In this document: in pieces, positions 1 through 5,291 of the stretch
Numbering within the stretch: position 1 is the first letter of the stretch
How the letters are laid out: each line of letters starts with the position of its first letter
Assembly: GCA_900555465.1 (NCBI GenBank)
Contig: USLE01000120.1
Span: 1-5,291 of the forward strand
Origin: an uncultured Butyricicoccus sp.
GTDB taxonomy: Bacteria; Bacillota; Clostridia; Oscillospirales; Butyricicoccaceae
Direction of reading: 5' to 3'
DNA: 5,291 bases
The notes under the pieces: generated by a model
Seen by the model: only the letters and a program-made list of their open reading frames with translations
The model's database searches: none
What the model was told of the DNA's origin: nothing
Translations under genes and position numbers: made by a program

Positions 1-1144
<1,144 letters not shown>

Positions 1145-1687
1145 TTATGCAATCGTGTTCGTCAGCCGTGCGGCGATCTCGTTCAAACGGGTGCGCAGGC
1201 TGGTATCGAACTGCTCGCCGCCCAGCTTGACGACGATGCCGCCGAGGATACTCTCATCCACCGACGTTTCCAGCACCACCTGCTTGCCGGTCACGGCGCT
1301 CATTTTCGCTTTCAGCTTTTCGGCAAGTGCCGCGCTCAAGGGCTTGGCCGTGATCGCGCGCACCTCCACGATGCCGTTTTCAAAGTAATAATGCTCCTTA
1401 TACGCCTCGCGCATGGAATGGATCAGGCCGACGCGCCCCTTTTCCGTAATGAGCATCAGGAAATTGAGCAGATAGGTCTCGATCCGTCCCTCAAACACCG
1501 CGCGCAGCACCTTCTGCTTGTCCTCCAGCGCGATGGACGGCGTCATGAGCATTTTGAGAAAATCGGGCTCGCGCCCAAACGCTTCGCAGACCGCGGTCAG
1601 CTCATCGAGATAGGCTTTTTCCTTTTTCTCGTCCGCGGCGACCTCATAGAGCGACAATGCGTAGCGTTCGCTTACAATATCAGCCAC
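1145..1687 (-). CDS. atpH: F1Fo ATP synthase subunit delta
   Basis: Delta subunit (OSCP homologue), a single-copy protein that sits on top of F1 and ties it to the b-subunit peripheral stalk. The 180 residues match the usual length. The N-terminal helical domain begins with SERYALSLYEVA (residues 6-17), the typical opening of the family. The C-terminal signature ILGGIVVKLGGEQFDTSLR lies at 147-165. The start is GTG at 1685-1687. In the same frame, TGA (the atpF stop) lies three codons upstream, so no earlier start is possible, and AAGGTGGGG lies nine bases before the GTG, inside the end of atpF. Only six bases separate the atpF stop from this start, so translation is probably coupled. TAA stop. 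Confidence 0.97.
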   Translation of the reverse strand: MADIVSERYALSLYEVAADEKKEKAYLDELTAVCEAFGREPDFLKMLMTPSIALEDKQKVLRAVFEGRIETYLLNFLMLITEKGRVGLIHSMREAYKEHYYFENGIVEVRAITAKPLSAALAEKLKAKMSAVTGKQVVLETSVDESILGGIVVKLGGEQFDTSLRTRLNEIAARLTNTIA

Positions 1688-1693
1688 CTGCGC

Positions 1694-2194
1694 TCACCCC
1701 ACCTTGTCGATGAACTCTTCGATGAAGCGCTCGTGGTCGGCCTCCTTGACGTCGCGCTCGACGACCTTGGAGGCGATCATGACCGACAGGCTGGCGACCT
1801 CGTCCTTGAGCTCGTTCATCGCCTTGCGGCGCTCCTGCTCGATGGTGTTTTCGGCCTTCTTCATCATTGCGGCAGCCTGCTGCGAGGACTCCCTCAGGAT
1901 CTCCTCGCTGCGCACGGTCGCGCGGCGGGTGGCGGAACCGACGATCTCGGCAGCTTCCGCCTTGGCCCTGGACAGGCGCTCGGTGTATTCGCTTCGCATC
2001 TGCTCGGCCTCGGTCTGTGCCTTTTCCGCATTGGAATAGATCGCCTGCACCTCTTCCTCGCGCGCGGCGAGCATCTTCTTCACCGGCTTGAACAGGAACT
2101 TTTTGATGATCAGAAAGGTGATCAGCGTGTTACAGATCGTAACGACGATATTCCACCAGTTGATATAAACAAAGGACTGAAATATTTCCGGCAC
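1694..2194 (-). CDS. atpF: F1Fo ATP synthase subunit b
   Basis: Subunit b forms the peripheral stalk: a membrane helix in Fo and a long cytoplasmic helix that contacts delta and F1. The protein has 166 residues, normal for the family. Residues about 12-34 form the single membrane segment, followed by the conserved KKFLFKPV junction (31-38). The rest is a charged, Ala-, Glu- and Arg-rich helix to about residue 150, as expected for the right-handed b dimer coiled coil. The start is GTG at 2192-2194: AAGGAGGT lies six bases upstream, and no ATG occurs before the in-frame TAA further upstream. A 7-bp stem-loop lies immediately before the ribosome binding site. Only one atpF is present, so a homodimeric stalk is expected. 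Confidence 0.97.
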   Translation of the reverse strand: MPEIFQSFVYINWWNIVVTICNTLITFLIIKKFLFKPVKKMLAAREEEVQAIYSNAEKAQTEAEQMRSEYTERLSRAKAEAAEIVGSATRRATVRSEEILRESSQQAAAMMKKAENTIEQERRKAMNELKDEVASLSVMIASKVVERDVKEADHERFIEEFIDKVG

Positions 2195-2200
2195 TGTTTT

Positions 2201-2208
2201 ACCTCCTT
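2201..2208 (-). promoter_or_regulatory. Ribosome binding site that sets the GTG start of atpF
   Basis: AAGGAGGT, six bases before GTG at 2192-2194. It follows directly on the intercistronic hairpin and is not itself part of the stem. Confidence 0.85.
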
Positions 2209-2211
2209 CCC

Positions 2212-2232
2212 AAACGGAAGTTTCCTCCGTTT
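2212..2232 (-). repeat. Intercistronic stem-loop between atpE and atpF
   Basis: A perfect 7-bp inverted repeat: AAACGGA (2212-2218 on the plus strand) and TCCGTTT (2226-2232) with a 7-base loop. It lies 21 bases after the atpE stop and just before the atpF ribosome binding site. There is no T-run after it in the direction of transcription, so it is not an intrinsic terminator. A role in protecting the atpE-containing RNA or tuning atpF is possible but inferred. Confidence 0.6.
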
Positions 2233-2253
2233 ATGCAGCAGAACCAGAACGTT

Positions 2254-2556
<303 letters not shown>

Positions 2557-2576
2557 TTACGGTTTTGTCCCTGCCG

Positions 2577-3296
2577 TCAACTGCTGCCGCGCGCATCACC
2601 CACATAAGCCATTGTCAGCATACTGAAGATGAATGCCTGCATACAGGCAGTGAAGCAGTCAAAATACAGCGACAGGATGCCGGGCAGGCCGATCTGCAGG
2701 AGCGGCACCGGCAGAAAACCCAATACTGCGTTAGAGAGTACCTCGAGCGCGCCGAGGATGAGCGTCGAGATGACCAGGCCGCCCGCCATATTGCCGAAAT
2801 GACGGAACGACATGGAAACCGGCGTTGCGATCTCGCTGAGCAAATTGAGCGGCGCCATGACGAACACAGGCTCCAAAAAGCTCTTCAGATATCCCTTGAA
2901 ACCGCCGTACTTGATCTTGTTGTACGTGATCAGTGCAAACGTGATCAGCGCCCAGCCGAGCGTGGTGTTCAGGTCGGCCGTTACGGGGCGCATACAGAAC
3001 AACGTCGCCAGCGAACCGAACAGCGAGCTCATCAGCAGCGTCGCGATATACGGCGCGAACGCGCGGCAGCCGCTGCCCATCGTGTTATCAACCAGGTTCT
3101 CGATCATGATGACAGCCTTTTCCGCCAGCGCCTGCTTGCCCTTCGGGATTTTCTGCATGCGGTGCGTCAGGAAGATGCACAAAAACAGGATAAACGCCAT
3201 CACGATCCATGCGTTGCGCATGGTCTCCGTGATCGGCAGGTTGGGATTGCCGAACAGATAGCCCAATACGCGAGGGCCGGTTATTTCAACATTCAC
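2577..3296 (-). CDS. atpB: F1Fo ATP synthase subunit a
   Basis: Subunit a is the membrane stator that provides the two ion half-channels next to the c ring. It has 239 residues, close to the usual length. Hydrophobic segments lie near residues 28-45, 81-100, 112-125, 141-160, 168-195 and 200-230. The essential arginine is Arg165 in PVSMSFRHFGNMAGG (159-173), the counterpart of E. coli Arg210. Further polar residues typical of the half-channels follow in the C-terminal helices (Asn189, Gln201, Gln220). The start is GTG at 3294-3296: AAAGGAGGT lies six bases upstream, and the in-frame TAG just before it rules out an earlier start. The ribosome binding site sits inside the last codons of the atpI-like gene. 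Stop TGA. Followed by atpE after 65 bases. Confidence 0.97.
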   Translation of the reverse strand: MNVEITGPRVLGYLFGNPNLPITETMRNAWIVMAFILFLCIFLTHRMQKIPKGKQALAEKAVIMIENLVDNTMGSGCRAFAPYIATLLMSSLFGSLATLFCMRPVTADLNTTLGWALITFALITYNKIKYGGFKGYLKSFLEPVFVMAPLNLLSEIATPVSMSFRHFGNMAGGLVISTLILGALEVLSNAVLGFLPVPLLQIGLPGILSLYFDCFTACMQAFIFSMLTMAYVGDARGSS

Positions 3297-3299
3297 CGT

Positions 3300-3686
3300 C
3301 TAACCTCCTTTCTTTTGAACTGCTGCAGACCAGAGCAGGATCACCTTGGGAAAGAAGAGCGGAAGGATGGCCGCCAGCGGCTGGATGAACGGCGCCTTGA
3401 TCGCCGCGAACACCGCCACACCGGTCAGCACATAGCGGAAAAAGTAGCCGCGCCGGACGATGCGGATGCCCTGTGCGGGCGGAAAGAGCGCCGCCTTTGC
3501 CGCGCTTTTCCCGATCATCCGGAACAGCAGGAGCGAATAGCATGCGCCGAGCAGCAGGCTGACGCCTGCCTGTACCGGATCGCAGCCCGCCAGCACGAAC
3601 ACGCCGAACGCAATGAGCGTCAGCGGCGCCATGCCGCGCAGCATGCGCCGGGTCTCTTCGCGCACGATCTGCATCCCTGTTGTCAA
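3300..3686 (-). CDS. atpI: AtpI-like ATP synthase accessory membrane protein (subunit I family)
   Basis: A 128-residue membrane protein placed directly before atpB. Four hydrophobic segments are visible near residues 19-34, 38-58, 80-97 and 99-123, with basic residues at both ends (RREE/RR-type N-terminus, QKKGG C-terminus). Size, topology and position fit the ATP synthase subunit I family, whose members help c-ring assembly or stability and are poorly conserved in sequence. I chose TTG at 3684-3686: AAAGGAGA lies seven bases upstream, and the TTG shares bases with the TGA stop of the preceding gene (TTGA), a classic coupled junction. The first in-frame ATG (3672-3674) lies too far from that site. 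The frame stays open further upstream, but that part overlaps atpZ and reads as non-membrane, Arg-rich noise. Family assignment rests on context and topology more than motifs. Confidence 0.8.
   Translation of the reverse strand: MTTGMQIVREETRRMLRGMAPLTLIAFGVFVLAGCDPVQAGVSLLLGACYSLLLFRMIGKSAAKAALFPPAQGIRIVRRGYFFRYVLTGVAVFAAIKAPFIQPLAAILPLFFPKVILLWSAAVQKKGG
3303..3311 (-). promoter_or_regulatory. Ribosome binding site that sets the GTG start of atpB
   Basis: AAAGGAGGT on the minus strand, six bases before GTG at 3294-3296. It forms the final Lys-Gly-Gly codons of the atpI-like gene, so ribosomes finishing that gene are at the right place to start atpB. Confidence 0.85.
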
Positions 3687-3952
3687 GGCAGATTCTCCTT
3701 TCCTTCTTTCTCGCTTTCTCTGGCCTTGCGCTCGGTAAACCGCAGGAAATCCCGCAGGCCGCAGGCTGCGACTGCAATACCGAGCAGAATACCGATAATC
3801 ACCACGCCGTTGCCCCAGCCGAATTTGTCCCGGAGCCAGATCGCCCCAAAACAACAGAGCACCGGCGGCGTGACCACGGTTATGCCTACCTGACTGAAAT
3901 AGATCAGATAGCGCAGCACGCTCCAATGGTTATTCCCTTTCTGCAACCGCAT
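3683..3952 (-). CDS. atpZ: AtpZ/AtpI-type small membrane protein, first gene of the ATP synthase operon
   Basis: A short two-helix membrane protein of the family that commonly opens Firmicutes atp operons; members have been linked to divalent cation transport and to assembly of the synthase. From the ATG at 3950-3952 it has 89 residues. Helix 1 spans about 13-40 (LRYLIYFSQVGITVVTPPVL), helix 2 about 49-66, joined by WLRDKFGWGNG (39-49), the typical turn. The tail is highly charged. The frame is open to 4051, but that part overlaps the operon promoter, so translation must begin lower. Candidates are ATG 3992-3994 (no good ribosome site), ATG 3950-3952 (GGGGGA directly adjacent) and TTG 3944-3946 (GGGGGA six bases away, best spacing). 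The exact start is uncertain by two residues or more; the family call is fairly safe. Confidence 0.82.
   Translation of the reverse strand: MRLQKGNNHWSVLRYLIYFSQVGITVVTPPVLCCFGAIWLRDKFGWGNGVVIIGILLGIAVAACGLRDFLRFTERKARESEKEGKENLP
3694..3701 (-). promoter_or_regulatory. Ribosome binding site that sets the TTG start of the atpI-like gene
   Basis: AAAGGAGA on the minus strand, inside the last codons of the atpZ-like gene and seven bases before TTG at 3684-3686. This spacing decides for TTG over the ATG four codons later. Confidence 0.8.
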
Positions 3953-4031
3953 TCCCCCATGATCCAGATTGATATTCCGGGCACACTGCGCCATTATGGT
4001 CAGGTCGTCCCCATTTCCAAATATCGCTTCT

Positions 4032-4059
4032 ATTATACCTAACTGAACCAAAAAGTGAA
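4032..4059 (-). promoter_or_regulatory. Sigma-A-type promoter of the ATP synthase operon
   Basis: On the minus strand a perfect -10 box TATAAT lies at 4032-4037. A -35 candidate TTCACT (4 of 6 matches to TTGACA) lies at 4054-4059 with a 16-bp spacer. Transcription would begin near 4024-4026, giving a leader of about 70 bases before the ATG at 3952. It is the only strong promoter seen before the atp genes, and it lies in the AT-rich gap as expected. Confidence 0.75.
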
Positions 4060-4275
4060 ACGCTTTTTATCAAAATTTTCTAAAATATTTTTCATATGCT
4101 TTTCGATATTATGCAAAACTTATAAAAAAAACAGAAAAAACCATCCATTTTGTCGCACAATTCAAAAATTCTGCATAATTTGCCACGTTTTTTTCTCACG
4201 AAAGCCCCCCTTCTCACCGCCGCCATACCGCCTGCCGGTTCCGACCCTGCCGCTGGATCCCCCAAAAAGCAAAAG
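4060..4275. other. Non-coding intergenic region, AT-rich half and GC-rich half
   Basis: The gene-free stretch between the P-loop gene and atpZ. The part from 4060 to about 4203 is strongly AT-rich with many A and T tracts. It holds an 8-bp inverted repeat, ATTATGCA at 4108-4115 and TGCATAAT at 4172-4179. The part from about 4204 to 4265 is abruptly C-rich on the plus strand, with six-C and five-C runs at its edges. No convincing coding frame, tRNA or riboswitch fold was recognised. Short open frames crossing it have no ribosome binding site and an unnatural composition. Confidence 0.7.
4073..4094 (-). promoter_or_regulatory. A/T-rich UP-element-like stretch upstream of the atp promoter
   Basis: On the minus strand this 22-base stretch has the pattern NNAAAWWTWTTTT followed by NNNAAANNN, the consensus I recall for UP elements bound by the alpha C-terminal domains of RNA polymerase. 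Its near end is 13 bp from the proposed -35 box, about one helical turn further than ideal. The whole neighbourhood is AT-rich, so a chance match is possible. Confidence 0.4.
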
Positions 4276-4306
4276 AAAAAGCAGCGGTGTAAACCGCTGC
4301 TTTTTT
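4276..4306 (-). terminator. Intrinsic terminator after the P-loop gene, usable from both strands
   Basis: An 8-bp GC-rich stem GCAGCGGT (4281-4288) pairs with ACCGCTGC (4293-4300) around a 4-base loop. It is flanked by AAAAA at 4276-4280 and TTTTTT at 4301-4306, which extend the stem and supply a U-tract in either direction. In the minus direction it lies about 60 bases after the stop of the P-loop gene and is followed by TTTTTCTTTT, so it should end that transcript and insulate the atp promoter. No plus-strand gene needing it is known here. Confidence 0.9.
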
Positions 4307-4362
4307 CGGTATTGTCATATCAGCATGGCAATGTGCGGAGCTGCCGCCGCTAAGTATTGCTC

Positions 4363-4773
4363 TTACAGGAAGCGCTTCATACCCTCGGTGATGGCAGTCT
4401 GATCCTCGCTCATTGCAACTGTAAAGTTAACGCTGTGCTTTTCAGAGAACTTCTCCAGATTGTTCAGGAATTCCTCTGCCTGCGCAACATCCTTGATACC
4501 AGCGATCTTATACAGGCTGTCGATAAATACACGGGTGATGTCGTAGTTACCGGCATGGATACCGCATACGAAACCGAGCAGGCTCGCGTAATCCTTGATC
4601 GGATAGTCGGTCGCGTCGATCAGGCGCGCATCGTGCGAAATATCGAAAGTCAGCTTATTGCCGCGCGAAATGCAAACAACGCTGCCCTTCTCTTCTTTTA
4701 CCGCGGCGTTGACCTGATCGACGATTTCCTTCGTCTTGCCAGAGCCGGTGCCGCCAATGATAAGTTTTACCAT
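4363..4773 (-). CDS. Small single-domain P-loop NTPase of unknown role
   Basis: A 136-residue cytoplasmic protein with no signal peptide or membrane segment. The Walker A motif GGTGSGKT is at residues 7-14, right after the first strand (VKLII). A likely Walker B strand, RVFID, is at 81-85 with Asp85. A further strand, NFTVAMSED (116-124), could carry a sensor residue. The fold would be a minimal nucleotide-binding core with no room for an added DNA-binding or transport domain. Automatic pipelines sometimes give such proteins a twitching-motility (PilT) label, which the size and lack of other PilT motifs do not support. Start ATG with GGGAGGA eight bases upstream; own promoter; terminator after the TAA. 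Codon use is less GC-rich than in the flanking genes. Substrate and pathway are unknown. Confidence 0.85.
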   Translation of the reverse strand: MVKLIIGGTGSGKTKEIVDQVNAAVKEEKGSVVCISRGNKLTFDISHDARLIDATDYPIKDYASLLGFVCGIHAGNYDITRVFIDSLYKIAGIKDVAQAEEFLNNLEKFSEKHSVNFTVAMSEDQTAITEGMKRFL

Positions 4774-4823
4774 AGTTTATATCCTCCCAACCTTTGAGGT
4801 TGCTTTTAGTGTACCATAGTTTA
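4768..4823. repeat. 12-bp direct repeat over the start codon and the -10 region of the P-loop gene
   Basis: TACCATAGTTTA (plus-strand reading) occurs exactly at 4768-4779 and 4812-4823, 44 bp apart. On the coding strand it reads TAAACTATGGTA. The lower copy contains the ATG and the first base triplet after it; the upper copy contains the TGG of the extended -10 and the first two bases of the -10 box. It could be a pair of operator half-sites or a local duplication. Confidence 0.75.
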
Positions 4824-4836
4824 CCCAAAACCTCAA
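4794..4836. repeat. 8-bp inverted repeat flanking the P-loop gene core promoter
   Basis: TTGAGGTT (4794-4801) and AACCTCAA (4829-4836) are exact reverse complements, separated by 27 bp. One arm coincides with the -35 box, the other with the predicted transcription start, and the -10 box lies between them. The lower arm also takes part in a short hairpin, AACCT-TTG-AGGTT at 4789-4801, which would sit at the 5' end of the mRNA. Confidence 0.65.
4808..4836 (-). promoter_or_regulatory. Promoter of the P-loop gene with extended -10
   Basis: On the minus strand: -35 TTGAGG at 4831-4836 (4 of 6), a 17-bp spacer, and -10 TACACT at 4808-4813 preceded by TGG, the extended -10 element. Transcription should begin near 4801, giving a leader of about 28 bases. 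The -35 box lies 22 bases after the stop of the carboxypeptidase gene. No terminator is visible between the two, so read-through from upstream is also possible. Confidence 0.7.
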
Positions 4837-4858
4837 GCATGATTTGTAAACTTTTTCG

Positions 4859-5291
4859 TCATTTTGTTGGAGGCCCCTGCTCTGCCCCGCAAAGCCCGCA
4901 CAGAAAGGAGGTGAACAGATCGACCACCGTCACCGCCTCGACGGCCTCGGCCGCGGCCAGCGGCACCTCGAGCAGCGTCTCCCCGCCGCTTGTGACGGTC
5001 AGCCTGCCGATCTCCTGCCCCTGTTCGACCGGCGCGGTCAGGCTTTCCGGCAGCTCCAGATGGGTCTCGAGCGTATCCGCCTTGGCTTTCTCGACGATAA
5101 AGGATGTGCCGCCCTGCATCACCGGCTGCACGGTATCCGCGCGCCCGAGCGCGACCGGGACAGGCATCAGGATATCCGCAGGCGGCGTATAGGCCGCAAA
5201 ATTGGCAAATCCGTAGTTGAGCAGCGCAGAGGCGTCCGCCATGCGGGTCTCCTTGGTCGGCGCGGCCATCACGACCGCCACCAGGCTCAGC
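4859..5291 (-). CDS. D-alanyl-D-alanine carboxypeptidase (PBP5 type), C-terminal part
   Basis: The last 143 codons of a serine-type peptidoglycan carboxypeptidase that trims the terminal D-Ala from stem peptides outside the membrane. The catalytic SxxK, SxN and KTG motifs lie upstream of the window. What remains shows LVAVVMAAPTKETRMADA (residues 3-20), the end of the peptidase domain, with ALLNYGFANF (21-30), a hallmark of this family. The beta-rich PBP5 C-terminal domain follows, with LTAPVEQGQEIGRLTV (83-98) and VPLAAAEAVEAV (109-120). The end is a short hydrophobic stretch, VVDLFTSFLCGLCG, then AEQGPPTK. Such proteins usually end in an amphipathic membrane anchor; the one here is short and has two cysteines. 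dacF- or dacB-type names cannot be separated from this fragment. Stop TGA at 4859-4861. Confidence 0.93.
   Translation of the reverse strand, partial: LSLVAVVMAAPTKETRMADASALLNYGFANFAAYTPPADILMPVPVALGRADTVQPVMQGGTSFIVEKAKADTLETHLELPESLTAPVEQGQEIGRLTVTSGGETLLEVPLAAAEAVEAVTVVDLFTSFLCGLCGAEQGPPTK

Noticed and set aside
3570..3650. A lipobox-like LAGC (residues 32-35) in the AtpI-like protein
   Set aside because: The Cys lies at the end of the first membrane helix and three more hydrophobic segments follow, so a polytopic AtpI-type protein explains it better than a lipoprotein.
4068..4073. TTGATA, a 5-of-6 match to a -35 box, next to the UP-like stretch
   Set aside because: It lies 30 bp from the TATAAT box and no -10-like hexamer is found at 16-18 bp, so it cannot pair with a visible -10.
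4055..4402. A 115-codon plus-strand open frame across the intergenic region
   Set aside because: It crosses the AT-rich tract, the terminator hairpin and the end of the P-loop gene, has no ribosome binding site and shows Lys/Phe then Pro/Ser composition that follows base content.
4905..4917. A perfect ribosome-binding-like sequence AAAGGAGGTGAAC on the plus strand
   Set aside because: It arises from the Leu-Phe-Thr-Ser-Phe codons of the carboxypeptidase on the other strand, and no ATG, GTG or TTG follows at a usable distance.

Overview
All supported genes lie on the minus strand. From high to low coordinates (the direction of transcription) the window holds the 3' end of a penicillin-binding-protein-5-type D-Ala-D-Ala carboxypeptidase gene, a small single-domain P-loop NTPase gene, an AT-rich intergenic region with a terminator and a promoter, and the first seven genes of an F1Fo ATP synthase operon: atpZ-like, atpI-like, atpB, atpE, atpF, atpH and a truncated atpA. 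The rest of atpA, and presumably atpG, atpD and atpC, lie beyond position 1.

The organism looks like a GC-rich member of the Clostridia, probably of the Oscillospirales / Ruminococcaceae type. The reasons are very strong AGGAGG-type ribosome binding sites, frequent GTG and TTG starts, the Firmicutes-style order Z/I-B-E-F-H-A, a Firmicutes-like carboxypeptidase C-terminus, GC-rich coding DNA with AT-rich promoters, and a small P-loop protein of a type I associate with Clostridia. This placement is inference; no rRNA or other marker is present.

Region by region: 4859-5291 is the carboxypeptidase C-terminus. 4774-4858 is a compact promoter region with an extended -10, an inverted repeat around the core promoter and a 12-bp direct repeat that recurs over the start codon of the next gene. 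4363-4773 encodes the 136-residue P-loop protein. 4276-4306 is a near-symmetrical terminator hairpin. 4060-4275 is non-coding, AT-rich on the side nearest the ATP operon. 4032-4059 is a sigma-A-type promoter for the ATP synthase operon, with an A/T-rich UP-like stretch upstream. 1-3952 is the operon itself, tightly packed, with a stop/start overlap at atpZ/atpI and gaps of a few bases at atpI/atpB and atpF/atpH.

The gene products assemble one machine: AtpZ and AtpI are membrane accessory or assembly proteins, a (AtpB), b (AtpF) and the c ring (AtpE) form Fo, and delta (AtpH) and alpha (AtpA) belong to F1. The most notable point is subunit c. It carries glutamate at position 29 as well as the usual glutamate 62, followed by Ser63, Thr64 and Tyr67. 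This is the two-carboxylate, Na+-type pattern known from Fusobacterium nucleatum, so the enzyme may couple to Na+ rather than H+. I did not find a clearly new multi-gene system in this window.
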